Of a stretch of 64,000 bases of DNA, positions 1 through 16,158 are shown piece by piece. Position 1 is the stretch's first letter. Each line of letters starts with the position of its first letter. The DNA comes from Sinomonas susongensis (lineage in GTDB: Bacteria; Actinomycetota; Actinomycetes; Actinomycetales; Micrococcaceae), in NCBI RefSeq assembly GCF_005877005.1, contig NZ_SSNH01000001.1, positions 496,001-560,000 of the forward strand, in the 5' to 3' direction. The position numbers were made by a program, and so were the translations under genes. Below the pieces are notes generated by a model that saw only the letters and a list, made by a program, of their open reading frames with translations, was not told the DNA's origin and searched no databases.

Positions 1-305
1 TCAACGTGGACGCGCTGCTCGAGCGAATCACAGCACTCCCGCGCAAGGACCGCTGGCAGGCGCTCGCACGCGCTGCCCTCCGGGACGACCTCTACAGCAC
101 GGTCGCTGACATGACGCGGTCGATCATGGAGGTCTCGCCAGCTGGTGCTTCGCCAGAGGACCGGCTCGCGGCGTGGGAGGCCGAGAACGCGGAATCGCTC
201 GCCCGTGCCGCCACGATGTTCGAAGAGGTCAACGCACTCGAAAGCGACGACATGGCTTCCCTCTCGGTAGCATTGAGGCTGCTCCGGTCGATCGTGCGCC
301 ATTAG
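1..305 (+). CDS. NAD-specific glutamate dehydrogenase, C-terminal fragment (5' end outside window)
   Basis: The reading frame is open from the first bases and ends at TAG 303-305, giving about 100 residues. The segment LLERITALPRKDRWQALAR followed by ALRDDLYS matches the extreme C-terminus of the large (about 1600-residue) NAD-dependent glutamate dehydrogenases of actinobacteria, which convert glutamate to 2-oxoglutarate and ammonia in the cytoplasm. The catalytic domain lies outside the window. The internal GTG at position 6 is unlikely to be a true start because the frame is already open upstream and the homologous region is the tail of a long protein. Identification rests on a short conserved tail only. 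Confidence 0.7.
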   Translation, partial: NVDALLERITALPRKDRWQALARAALRDDLYSTVADMTRSIMEVSPAGASPEDRLAAWEAENAESLARAATMFEEVNALESDDMASLSVALRLLRSIVRH

Positions 306-376
306 GTGCCGCGTCGGAGGCCGCGCGGGTGATGGCACCCGCGCGGCTGGCCTCCCTCTCATGACAAGGCGGTAGC

Positions 377-1855
377 GTGGCGCTCTTCACGGACACGATC
401 CGGGAGCAGGCTGACTTCGGTCCAGGCGACGCCGAGTGGCTCCACCTGCTCGTGGGCGACTGGCAGCTCGTGGCCGATTTGGCTTTCGCGGATCTGGCGC
501 TGTGGTTCCCGGATCCGAGCGAGGGCTACACCGCGCTAGCCCACGTCCGTCCCTCGACGACGCACACGGTTTTCCACGAGGATATCGTCGGGGAACGCAT
601 CCGTGGCGATCTCCGGCCTCTTGTCGACCGGGCGTGGGCCACCCAGTCGATCGAGCGCAGCCATGAGACGAGCTTCAGTTCGGAGATGGCCCTGCGCGTT
701 GAGGCTGTCCCGTTCGTCCGGAACGGCCGGACCCTCGCCGTCGTCACGTCGCATATGGACCTCTCCAGCTCGCGCATGCCTTCGCGTCTCGAGCTGACGT
801 ACCGTCAGTGTGCCTACGACCTCCTTCGAATGGGCACCTTGGGGCTTTGGCCCGACTTCGCGTCGCCCACCGGTTCCCGCAGGGGGGCGCCTCGAGTCGG
901 GGATGGGCTCATCCGCCTCGACGCCGACGGAATCGTCCAATACGCGAGCCCGAATGGGGTTTCGGCCTTCCGCCGCCTCGGCGGCTTCGATTCGCTCGAG
1001 GGGCGGTCGCTCGCCGAGCTGACGACCGACCTGCTGAAGGACCGCCGACTTGTGGACGAGACGCTTCCACTCGTCGTGACCGGACGCATGCCGTGGAGGA
1101 GTGAGATCGAGTCGCGAGGGGTGAGCCTCTCGCTGCGAGCCATTCCGCTTCGCGACGAGCGAGAGCGCTTCGGAGCTCTCGTTCTATGCCGCGACGTCTC
1201 CGAGCTGCGGCGGCGGGAGATGGAGCTCGTCACGAAGGACGCGACCATCCGTGAGATCCACCACCGCGTCAAGAACAACCTGCAGACCGTCGCGGCTCTC
1301 CTGCGCATGCAGTCGCGGCGTATGAAGAGCGAGGAAGGCCGCCAAGGCCTCGAGCAGGCGATGCGCCGGGTCGCGACAATCGCCCTGGTCCACGAGACCC
1401 TCTCGCAGGGGCTCGCGCAGAACGTCGACTTCGACGAGCTCATCGATCGCCAGTTCCGCCTGTCTGCGGAGGTCGCCACGGGCAACCAGCACGTTTCGAC
1501 CGAGCGCGAGGGCGAGTTCGGTGGGTTGCCCAGTGACCTCGCCACCCCGCTTGCGCTGGTCATCAACGAGCTCGTCACCAACGCGGTCGAGCACGGCCTG
1601 GAGGATCGTTCTGGAACCGTGTGGCTGAGAGCGCAGCGCGGAATCGACGAATCTGGCGAGGAGACGCTGGAAGTCACGGTCGCGGACGACGGCGTGGGCT
1701 TGCCTGAGCAGCAGGGTCGCCACGAAGGCCTGGGCCTCCAGATTGTGCGCACGCTCGTCACGAGCGAGCTGGGCGGATCCATCCACTGGAGCCCGCGGTC
1801 AGGCGGAGGCACCGAAGTCACCATCATGCTCCACCCCGGCCCTCCCCGCAGCTGA
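377..1855 (+). CDS. pdtaS: Sensor histidine kinase PdtaS (GAF-PAS-HisKA_2-HATPase)
   Basis: A 492-residue soluble two-component kinase. The N-terminal ~150 residues resemble the PdtaS GAF-like domain, followed by a PAS domain (about 175-275). The HisKA_2 dimerisation/phosphoacceptor segment EIHHRVKNNLQTV (about 293-305) contains the candidate histidines H295/H296, and the HATPase domain shows an N box (INELVTNAVEHG), a G1 box (DDGVGLP) and a G2 box (GLGLQIV). The GTG start at 377 follows an AAGGCGG Shine-Dalgarno. In mycobacteria PdtaS phosphorylates the RNA-binding antiterminator PdtaR and is encoded beside whiB1, the same neighbour as here. The partner regulator is not in this window. No transmembrane segment is apparent, so cytoplasmic sensing is expected. 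Confidence 0.9.
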   Translation: MALFTDTIREQADFGPGDAEWLHLLVGDWQLVADLAFADLALWFPDPSEGYTALAHVRPSTTHTVFHEDIVGERIRGDLRPLVDRAWATQSIERSHETSFSSEMALRVEAVPFVRNGRTLAVVTSHMDLSSSRMPSRLELTYRQCAYDLLRMGTLGLWPDFASPTGSRRGAPRVGDGLIRLDADGIVQYASPNGVSAFRRLGGFDSLEGRSLAELTTDLLKDRRLVDETLPLVVTGRMPWRSEIESRGVSLSLRAIPLRDERERFGALVLCRDVSELRRREMELVTKDATIREIHHRVKNNLQTVAALLRMQSRRMKSEEGRQGLEQAMRRVATIALVHETLSQGLAQNVDFDELIDRQFRLSAEVATGNQHVSTEREGEFGGLPSDLATPLALVINELVTNAVEHGLEDRSGTVWLRAQRGIDESGEETLEVTVADDGVGLPEQQGRHEGLGLQIVRTLVTSELGGSIHWSPRSGGGTEVTIMLHPGPPRS

Positions 1856-1947
1856 GCTGGTCCTCGAAGGTCAGGTTCCGGGGCGCCGGGCGCCGAACGG
1901 CTGCCTTACGCAAGGCCCCGCATTCGGAGGTCCCGCCTTAAACGGAA

Positions 1948-1978
1948 CCGTCCGCCGAGCTAAACGCACGGCGGACGG
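1948..1978. terminator. Hairpin between pdtaS and whiB1
   Basis: A perfect 10-bp stem (CCGTCCGCCG, 1948-1957, with CGGCGGACGG, 1969-1978) and an 11-nt loop lie between the convergent ends of pdtaS and whiB1. There is no T-tract on the plus side. It may serve both genes as a bidirectional terminator. Confidence 0.55.
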
Positions 1979-2016
1979 GGAGGTTTGCCTGTGCCCGAGG
2001 TCTCGGGCCCTAGGGA

Positions 2017-2265
2017 TCAGGAGGCGCGGCGAGCCCTCGCGGCGCGCCGTTTGAGGGCTCGGCGCTCGTCTTCGCTCATTCCGCCCCACACGCCTGCATC
2101 CTGGCCCGACTCGAGGGCCCACTGGAGGCACGTGTCGATTACCGGGCACCGACGGCAGACGCTCTTGGCCTCCTCGATCTGGAGGAGAGCCGGGCCGGTA
2201 TTCCCGACAGGGAAGAACAGTTCGGGATCCTTGTCGAGGCATGCAGCACGATCACGCCAGTCCAT
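2017..2265 (-). CDS. whiB1: WhiB-family iron-sulfur transcriptional regulator, WhiB1
   Basis: An 82-residue protein with the four WhiB cluster-ligating cysteines at C9, C37, C40 and C46, the same spacing as mycobacterial WhiB1, then the GVWGG turn (58-62) and a basic Arg/Lys-rich DNA-binding tail. WhiB proteins bind a [4Fe-4S] cluster and act with the primary sigma factor; WhiB1 is nitric-oxide responsive and essential in Mycobacterium tuberculosis. The gene is monocistronic and converges on pdtaS, as in mycobacteria. A CRP-like palindrome lies about 40-50 nt upstream of the ATG (see 2303-2318). Length and motifs are typical. Confidence 0.95.
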   Translation of the reverse strand: MDWRDRAACLDKDPELFFPVGNTGPALLQIEEAKSVCRRCPVIDTCLQWALESGQDAGVWGGMSEDERRALKRRAARARRAS

Positions 2266-2302
2266 GGTTTTTGAAGTACTCCGTTCCGGGGGACACCGTC
2301 TT

Positions 2303-2318
2303 TGTGAACTTTTTCACG
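2303..2318 (-). promoter_or_regulatory. Candidate CRP/GlxR operator upstream of whiB1
   Basis: TGTGA-ACTTTT-TCACG matches the CRP-family consensus TGTGA-N6-TCACA at all positions but the last. It lies 38-53 nt upstream of the whiB1 start. In M. tuberculosis whiB1 is known to be controlled by the cAMP receptor protein Rv3676, so both placement and sequence fit. No CRP gene is in the window. Confidence 0.6.
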
Positions 2319-2495
2319 AGGCGTCTCAAAGCAAAGGGGCCTTTGGGGGCCCCGCGGTCAACTTCAACAAGGTTGTCACGTTAACTGTGCGTAAACAAGG
2401 GGGCCGAGGGAGGATTTGGGCCGACAGAGCGAGGGATGCGTCACATCCGATCCTTCTGCCACGACCGCTTGGCGCGGGTTCTCCTCCGCGGCCGG

Positions 2496-2501
2496 TAGTC
2501 T
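2496..2501 (+). promoter_or_regulatory. -10 element TAGTCT for a probably leaderless mRNA
   Basis: TAGTCT ends 6 nt before the GTG start at 2508, so a transcript starting at the normal distance would begin at or next to the start codon. No Shine-Dalgarno is present. No clear -35 is seen. The same GGTAGTCT string precedes the operons at 7092 and 28373. Confidence 0.45.
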
Positions 2502-2898
2502 CTGGCTGTGCAGTCTTCCAGCCCCAAGGACCAGCGCCCGTCCAAACCGATCCAGCTGAGGATCCTCGTCGGGCTCGTGCTTCTCGAAGCGCTTGCCCTC
2601 CTCATCATCGCTGGCATGTACGTGGTCGAACTCGCTGCGGGGCAGGCTCACGTGTCTCCTGGGGGCGCGATCTTCACGATGCTCCTCCTCATCGTCCTCG
2701 GCGCGGGTATCGGGGTTGCGGGAATCCTGCTGTGGCGGGGCTATCGGTGGACGCGTTCGGTCGTCCTGGTCGTCCAGTTGTTTGCCGCAACGATCGGGCT
2801 TCCGACGATGTCCGGGGGCTACGTCCTCTACGGGCTCTTGATCCTCGTTCCGGCTGCGGCAGCCCTCTACCTCCTCTTCTCACGCCCTGTCTTCGCCA

Positions 2899-10281
<7,383 letters not shown>

Positions 10282-10285
<4 letters not shown>

Positions 10286-11139
10286 GCAGCGTCGAGCAGT
10301 TGGTCAGGCCCGGAGTCGGAGCGGGCCTGGCCGACACTTTCCGTTCGCGATTCCTGCTCAAGCTCTTGGTCCGGAAGGAGCTGAAGGTCCGCTACCGCGG
10401 TTCGGTACTGGGCCTCCTGTGGTCGTACGTGAAGCCGGGCGTCCAGTTCCTCGTGTTCTATCTGGCGCTCGGAGTCTTCCTCGGCCTCAACAAGGGCACC
10501 GAGAACTACGCCGTGTACCTGTTCTCGGGGATCATCCTGATCAACTTCTTCAGCGAAGCTCTTGGGAATGCGGCCCGGTCGATCGTGGGCAACGGCGGCC
10601 TGATCAAGAAGATCTATCTGCCCCGGGAGTTGTTCCCTGTTGCTTCGGTATGGGTCTCGGGAGTGCACTTCTTCCCACAGCTCGTGGTGCTCGTTGTCGC
10701 GTGTGTGTTCTCGGGATGGCATCCGTCATTGCTCCAGTTGGCGGCCGCTGTTGCCGGGTTCGTCATCGTGGCGCTCCTTGCCACAGGCCTCGGCCTCTTC
10801 TTCGGCGCCGTGAACGTGTACTTCCGCGATTTCGAAAACATCGTCGACCTCCTCCTCATGGTGGTGACGTGGGCTTCGCCCGTCCTCTATGTGTGGACGA
10901 TGGTGAGGAACACTTTGGGGTCGGCCTTCTTCACGGTGTACCAGGCCAATCCGATCACCATCGCGGTCGAGATCTACCACTACGCGTTCTGGTATCCGAC
11001 GACGAGTGGAACGGCTCAGCTTCCCCCGCATCTCGTTGAAATCTGGCTTCCCGTCGGACTCGCCGTGTCCCTCGCGGTGGTCTTCATCGGCCAGTTCACC
11101 TTCCGGCGGCTTGAAGGCCGCTTCGCCCAGGAGCTCTGA
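10282..11139 (+). CDS. wzm: ABC-2 polysaccharide/galactan exporter permease (Wzm/RfbD type)
   Basis: A 285-residue ABC-2 permease with about six hydrophobic helices. The N-terminal segment LKVRYRGSVLGLLWSYVKPG is the signature of the TagG/Wzm/RfbA group that exports completed polyprenyl-linked glycans. GTG 10282 overlaps the glfT2 stop in a GTGA junction and is preferred; an in-frame ATG at 10240, inside glfT2, is the alternative. The ATPase follows after 2 nt. In mycobacteria the homologous pair (Rv3783/Rv3781) is linked to galactofuranosyl transferase genes and exports galactan, so the same role is inferred. Confidence 0.88.
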
Positions 11140-11141
11140 GC

Positions 11142-11870
11142 GTGGCCACCGCGATAGAAGTCCGCAACATCAGCAAGCAGTTCGTGCTCCGCCACACTCG
11201 CTCGCTCAAAGAGGCGCTCGTGTGGCTTCTCAAGGGGCGTCGCGGCGATCTGAGCCAGAAGTTCTTCGCCCTGCACGACGTTTCGCTGACCGTGGAGCAG
11301 GGGGAGAGCGTAGCGCTCCTCGGCTTCAACGGATCTGGCAAGTCGACGCTGCTCAAGCACATCTCAGGGGTCATGACCCCCGATTCCGGGACGGTCCGGA
11401 CGAGGGGTCGCGTCGCGGGCCTCATCGAGGTGGGAGCCGGATTCCACCACGACCTGACGGGACGCGACAACGTCTACCTGAACGGCGCGATCCTCGGTAT
11501 GAGCGAGGAACAGATCAACGAGCGCTTCGACTCGATCATCGAGTTCTCGGAGATCGGCGAGTTCATCGACACCGAGGTCAAGTTCTACTCGTCCGGCATG
11601 TACTTGCGCCTGGCGTTCTCGGTCGCGGTGCACACGGACCCTGAGGTGTTCCTCGTCGACGAGATCCTCGCGGTGGGCGACGAGCCCTTCCAGCGGAAGT
11701 GCATTGCAAAGATCAAGGAGCTCGCGGCCGAGGGCAAGACGCTCGTGGTCGTGAGCCATGACTTGGACCTCATCCCCCAGATCTGCGAGCGGGGCGTCCT
11801 CCTCGAGAAGGGGAGGGTCGTTCTGGATGGGCCGGTAGAGGAAGTGGTCGGGGAACTGCGACGGCGTTGA
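11142..11870 (+). CDS. wzt: ABC exporter ATPase (Wzt/RfbE type)
   Basis: A 242-residue ABC ATPase with Walker A GFNGSGKST, the degenerate signature YSSGMYLRLAFS typical of polysaccharide-export ATPases, Walker B VFLVDEILAVGD and a switch His in VVSHD. It has no C-terminal carbohydrate-binding extension, so recognition of a terminal cap, as in some O-antigen Wzt proteins, is not expected. It follows the permease by 2 nt and energises lipid-linked glycan export across the cytoplasmic membrane. The GTG start fits the spacing. It is likely the last gene of the glf-glfT2-wzm-wzt operon, since a 69-bp gap follows. Confidence 0.9.
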   Translation: MATAIEVRNISKQFVLRHTRSLKEALVWLLKGRRGDLSQKFFALHDVSLTVEQGESVALLGFNGSGKSTLLKHISGVMTPDSGTVRTRGRVAGLIEVGAGFHHDLTGRDNVYLNGAILGMSEEQINERFDSIIEFSEIGEFIDTEVKFYSSGMYLRLAFSVAVHTDPEVFLVDEILAVGDEPFQRKCIAKIKELAAEGKTLVVVSHDLDLIPQICERGVLLEKGRVVLDGPVEEVVGELRRR

Positions 11871-11939
11871 ACTGGGGCCTGATGGCGGTGCGTCGAGGTC
11901 CTGAGTGACCTGCGGCGGTTAATTCACGGGGAGAATAGT

Positions 11940-14003
11940 GTGTGGCTCGAGGCATTAGTGCCAGCGGTGGCGGCGTTGTTGCTGTCAGCCGTGCCCGGAC
12001 TGGTCGTGGCCTGGTCCGGTGGGTTCCGCGGCTACGCGGCGATTGGCTTGGGCCCGCTGCTGAGTGCGGTCCTGATCGCAGGAACGGCCGTCGTCGCGCC
12101 TTGGGTGCACCTCCGCTGGGGGGTACTCCCTCTCCTTCTCGCAACACTTGCCGCTGCACTCCTACTGTGGGGAATCCGGGCCGGCGCGGCGAGGCTTCGT
12201 CCAATCCCGTGGACGCAACGCGTCAACCGGCGGTCGGTGGGTGCCGTTCGGCTCGAGAGCGCCCCGCGCAGCCGCGCGACGTCCAAGGCGGCTCCTTCAT
12301 CGTCCGGCGTCTTCCGCCTGAGGGTCAGCTGGGCGACCTTGCTCGGACTGGCAGCGAGTGTTGCTGTCCTCGGTTGGAGACTGACGTCGATCTTCCGGTC
12401 GCCTGAGTACGTGTCGCAGACGGCGGACAACGTCTTCCATCTGAACGCGGTGCGTTTCATCCTTGACGGCGGGAATGGATCATCGCTCTCACTCGGGGCA
12501 GCCGGAGGATCCGGGCCATCGCTCTACCCCGGCGGATGGCACGATCTTGTGGCGCTGGTTGTCCAGACCACCGGCTCGTCCATTCCCGTAGCGGTGTCAG
12601 CCGTCAATCTCGTCATCGGAGCCGTGCTCTGGCCCCTCTCCGTCATCTTCATGGCTCGGATCCTCTTCGGTCACGCGAAGATCGTGGACCTCTCGGCCGG
12701 AGTTCTTGCCTTCTGCTTCAGCGCTTTCCCGTATCTGCTGATCGACTGGGGAGTCCTCTACCCGAACTACTACGGGATGGCGGTGCTCCCGGCTCTGCTC
12801 GGTCTCGGCGCGCTCGTAGCGAAGGCCCCGCGGCTGAGACTCGATTTCGGCCTGTCGCTGGCCGTCGTCTTCACAGTCAGCTGTCTTGGCCTGCTCATTG
12901 TGCATCCGAATACCGTGCTCACGGCGGGTGTCATCATCGTGCCCCTGTGGGTAGCACGGTTGTGGGGACGACTCCGGGTCCGTGGAAGTGGCGTCCGCGC
13001 CACACGACGCCTGCGGTTGGGTGCCCTCCTGTGCCTCGCTGCGGTCCTCATCGTCTCGGCTGTCGTGTGGATCGTGCTGCGACCGTTCCCGCTGAACAGG
13101 TTCGACATCACATGGCCGCCCTACGAGACCCCTGGGCAGGCGCTGGGTGAATTCCTTCTGACCACCCACAGCGGTTGGCTACCTGGATACGCGACCTCCG
13201 TTCTCTTCATCGCGGGGCTCTACTTCGCGGCCAAGAGGAGGGGATCTCGCTGGCTCGTCGTCGCTGCCACGATCTGGGCGGTCCTCCTGGTATCCGTTGC
13301 CGGGTACCAGACCTCGTACTTCAGGGGTCTGCTGACGGGCGGCTGGTACACCGACTTCAAACGCATCGCTGCCGGTGCAGCCGTCATGGCGCTGATTGTC
13401 GGCGTCGGATTTGTGAAGACAGCGACTGTCATGACCAAGATCAGCCTCTGGCGGCACACGCCGCTCGGGCCCGGGATCCGTCGTCTGGCAACGTCTCTCG
13501 TCGCCGTCGTCGCCCTGATCGCCGTAGGCGCCGTCTCCCAGACGACGAACGTTCCCCAGGCGGCGTCGCACGCCCAGACGAATTACAGTCTGGCCCCTGG
13601 ATCGCCGATCATGTCGGCCGACGAACTTGCCCTGTACAAGAAGATCGACGACATCGTTCCCGCCGGAAGCACAATTGCCGACAACCCGTGGGACGGGAGT
13701 GCGTGGGCGTATTTCGTCTCGGGGAGACAGGTCCTCTTTCCCCATGTACTGACACCGTGGACGCCTGATCGGGGCATCATTGCGAGGATGCTGAATCAGG
13801 CCGCAGACAATCCTCTGGTCTGCACGGCGGTTCGCCGGCTGAACGTGCATTACGCGCTCACATCGGATGAGCTCATCTACCTTCCGGGGAATCCGAGCAC
13901 TTACCGATATCCGGGAATGGCGGGGCTCGAGCTTGCAAAGGGCTTCGAGCTCGTCGCGTCAGTCGGCGAGAACCACCTCTACAAGATCACGGCCTGTTGG
14001 TGA
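11940..14003 (+). CDS. Large polytopic membrane protein, DUF6541-like (paralogue 1)
   Basis: A 687-residue protein with a dozen or more hydrophobic helices and a C-terminal ~150-residue extracytoplasmic region. It shares the pattern SQTxDNVFHLNA and the segment YPGGWHDLV/YPAGWHALV with the next gene, showing the two are paralogues. I recognise it as an actinobacterial DUF6541-type protein; the architecture resembles GT-C glycosyltransferases (many helices plus an outer soluble domain), but no function is established. The GTG start has GGGGAG at 6-nt spacing. Position between a galactan exporter and the pseudaminate genes suggests a job in polymer modification on the outer membrane face. Confidence 0.75.
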   Translation: MWLEALVPAVAALLLSAVPGLVVAWSGGFRGYAAIGLGPLLSAVLIAGTAVVAPWVHLRWGVLPLLLATLAAALLLWGIRAGAARLRPIPWTQRVNRRSVGAVRLESAPRSRATSKAAPSSSGVFRLRVSWATLLGLAASVAVLGWRLTSIFRSPEYVSQTADNVFHLNAVRFILDGGNGSSLSLGAAGGSGPSLYPGGWHDLVALVVQTTGSSIPVAVSAVNLVIGAVLWPLSVIFMARILFGHAKIVDLSAGVLAFCFSAFPYLLIDWGVLYPNYYGMAVLPALLGLGALVAKAPRLRLDFGLSLAVVFTVSCLGLLIVHPNTVLTAGVIIVPLWVARLWGRLRVRGSGVRATRRLRLGALLCLAAVLIVSAVVWIVLRPFPLNRFDITWPPYETPGQALGEFLLTTHSGWLPGYATSVLFIAGLYFAAKRRGSRWLVVAATIWAVLLVSVAGYQTSYFRGLLTGGWYTDFKRIAAGAAVMALIVGVGFVKTATVMTKISLWRHTPLGPGIRRLATSLVAVVALIAVGAVSQTTNVPQAASHAQTNYSLAPGSPIMSADELALYKKIDDIVPAGSTIADNPWDGSAWAYFVSGRQVLFPHVLTPWTPDRGIIARMLNQAADNPLVCTAVRRLNVHYALTSDELIYLPGNPSTYRYPGMAGLELAKGFELVASVGENHLYKITACW

Positions 14004-14046
14004 CTTCGCCTAGCTGCAGCGCCGTGCGAGAAAGGACGGGAACCCC

Positions 14047-16053
14047 GTGGATTGGCTGAGTATTGGTCCCGTTGTCATGGTGGCCTTGCTGCTTCTGATC
14101 CTTCCCGGCGCTGGCCTCGGCCTGGCCGCAGGGCTCCGCGGCTTTGCGGTGCCGGCGCTTGCTCCGGCACTGTCCCTCTCCATTGTCGCGATCGCCTCGA
14201 CCGTCACGCCGTGGGTCCACATGAAGTGGTCGCTCTGGCCGGTTCTCGTGACGGCGGTCGTCCTCGTCGGAGTCTTTGCCGTGGTACGCAGGTGGCTTCG
14301 GAGATTCGATCGCGACGGGCTGCAGACTGCGTTCGCCCGAAGGTCTTGGCGCGCTTCGATGGGCCCTGCGCTCATCTTTCTGATCGCGGTGGCAATTCCC
14401 GCCATCCTGCTCGCAAAGAACCTTGTCTTCGCATTCGACAGGCCGGACAGCTTTTCCCAGACATTCGACAACGTCTTCCATCTCAACGCGCTGCAATACA
14501 TTAGGGAGACGGGGTCGGCCTCGTCCTTGAGCGTAGGCCGCATGGCCGACAGCTCCTACTACCCGGCTGGTTGGCACGCGCTGGTCTCGCTCGTAGGGTC
14601 GGTCAGCTCGTCGGGCATTCCCGAGTCTGTCAATGCGACGAATCTCGTGATCGGCGCGCTGGTCTGGCCGCTCTCGATGCTCTACCTCGTCTGGCGCCTG
14701 GTCGGTGCAAGGCCACTGGTCCTCTTGGCCGGAGGAGCGCTCTCGGCGTGCTTCGCCGCATTCCCGTTGCTGATGGTCTACTTCGGGGTCCTCTATCCCA
14801 ATTTCTTGGCTTTGGCGGTTCTTCCGGCCTGCGTGGGGCAGCTTCACCACGCATTGGGGCTGGGGCGGCAGCCTCGGGAGAACTTCTGGCTTGCGTGGAT
14901 CCTCCTTGCCGCCGCCGCCGTCGGAATGACCGTGACGCACCCCAGCGCACTCCTTGCGCTCGTTGCGACGAGCGCAGCGCCAGTCTTCATGGTGTACCTG
15001 CGGCGGGTGACGCCGCTCGTGCGCGACGGTCTCTTGTTGCGACTCCCTGTTGTCGTGCCTTCGGTTGCCCTCCTGGCCGGAGTCGCCGTGGCGGGCGTCG
15101 CGTGGAAGGTCCTTCGGCCTGATCCTGCGGCTGCCCTATGGCCGCCGACCCAGACGGTTGCGCAGGCTGTCGGAGAGGCACTGGCGGTCTCTCCGATGCG
15201 CGCGGAGCCAGTATGGATCGTTGTCGGCCTTGTTGTTGTAGGCCTTTACCGATGTGTCCGTCGCCCGGGTCACCGCGCTCCCCTCTGGCTCTTCGTTGTG
15301 CTCGCTGGACTCTATGTCGTGGTGTCCAGCTTCGACGAGGGGAGGATCCGCAGCTTCCTTGTCGGCGTCTGGTACAACGACAGCTTCCGTCTGGCGGCGA
15401 TGCTTCCGATGGCCGCCATTCCGCTCGCTGTCGAAGGCTTCGTGCAGCTGAGCGATTGGCTGCAATCGGGGCTGCGAGCGGCGGCCGACCTGCGCAGGCA
15501 GATGCGTTCGAGGGCAGTGCTGTCGCTCCGAGTCAGGAACGTGGCCCGAGCGGCCGGATTGGCGATCGTTGTTGTCGGACTTGTCCTCACTTCGCAGACC
15601 GGCCAGGTTCGGAAGCTAGAGCTTTCGACCAGGAGCCTCTACGAGGTGCGGCCCGATTCCCCGCTCGTGAATTCGGACGAGCTCGCGCTCCTGGAGCGTC
15701 TGGACAGGGAGGTGCCGCAGGGCGCAGTCCTTGCTGGAAGCCCGTGGACGGGGACGGCGCTTGCCTACGCACTGGCTGATCGGAAGACGCTGCAGCTGCA
15801 CATTCTCTCGGCTACCGGCCCGGAAGTCGATGCCATCGACGCCGGTCTCCGCGACGCTCCAGCAAATGCGGCCGCCTGCAAGGCCATCGAGGATCTGCAC
15901 GTCCGGTACGTCCTCGACTTCGGGACTCAGGAGGTCCACTATCAAGACCACCCGTACCACGGCGTCGAAGACCTTCAGGGCTCCCCGGCTGTCCAGCTGA
16001 TCGACCAGCAGGGGTCTGCGCGGCTCTACAAGGTCGTCGCGTGTCAGGGTTGA
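14047..16053 (+). CDS. Large polytopic membrane protein, DUF6541-like (paralogue 2)
   Basis: A 668-residue paralogue of the preceding gene, aligning along its length: an N-terminal helix bundle with TPWVHMKWSLWPV against APWVHLRWGVLPL, a central SQTFDNVFHLNALQYI, and a C-terminal domain containing SDELALLERLDREVP against ADELALYKKIDDIVP and ending in LYKVVAC. The C-terminal soluble domain lies after the last helix and is predicted outside the cell. The GTG start is preceded by AAGGACGGG. Tandem duplication with sequence divergence implies two related but distinct substrates. A GT-C-like glycosyltransferase role is inference only. Confidence 0.75.
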   Translation: MDWLSIGPVVMVALLLLILPGAGLGLAAGLRGFAVPALAPALSLSIVAIASTVTPWVHMKWSLWPVLVTAVVLVGVFAVVRRWLRRFDRDGLQTAFARRSWRASMGPALIFLIAVAIPAILLAKNLVFAFDRPDSFSQTFDNVFHLNALQYIRETGSASSLSVGRMADSSYYPAGWHALVSLVGSVSSSGIPESVNATNLVIGALVWPLSMLYLVWRLVGARPLVLLAGGALSACFAAFPLLMVYFGVLYPNFLALAVLPACVGQLHHALGLGRQPRENFWLAWILLAAAAVGMTVTHPSALLALVATSAAPVFMVYLRRVTPLVRDGLLLRLPVVVPSVALLAGVAVAGVAWKVLRPDPAAALWPPTQTVAQAVGEALAVSPMRAEPVWIVVGLVVVGLYRCVRRPGHRAPLWLFVVLAGLYVVVSSFDEGRIRSFLVGVWYNDSFRLAAMLPMAAIPLAVEGFVQLSDWLQSGLRAAADLRRQMRSRAVLSLRVRNVARAAGLAIVVVGLVLTSQTGQVRKLELSTRSLYEVRPDSPLVNSDELALLERLDREVPQGAVLAGSPWTGTALAYALADRKTLQLHILSATGPEVDAIDAGLRDAPANAAACKAIEDLHVRYVLDFGTQEVHYQDHPYHGVEDLQGSPAVQLIDQQGSARLYKVVACQG

Positions 16054-16158
16054 CGTCACAAGTCGCGCACAGGTTGCGTTGGTAACGTGATCTTCATTCC
16101 GGCGGAGCCGAGCCCCGCTGGGTGCAGTGGTCCGACGAAATCAAGGTGGTTGCAGAGC

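Noticed and set aside
814-1827. A 337-codon minus-strand open frame opposite pdtaS
   Set aside because: Composition is low-complexity Ser/Arg, and it lies wholly within a recognised kinase gene.
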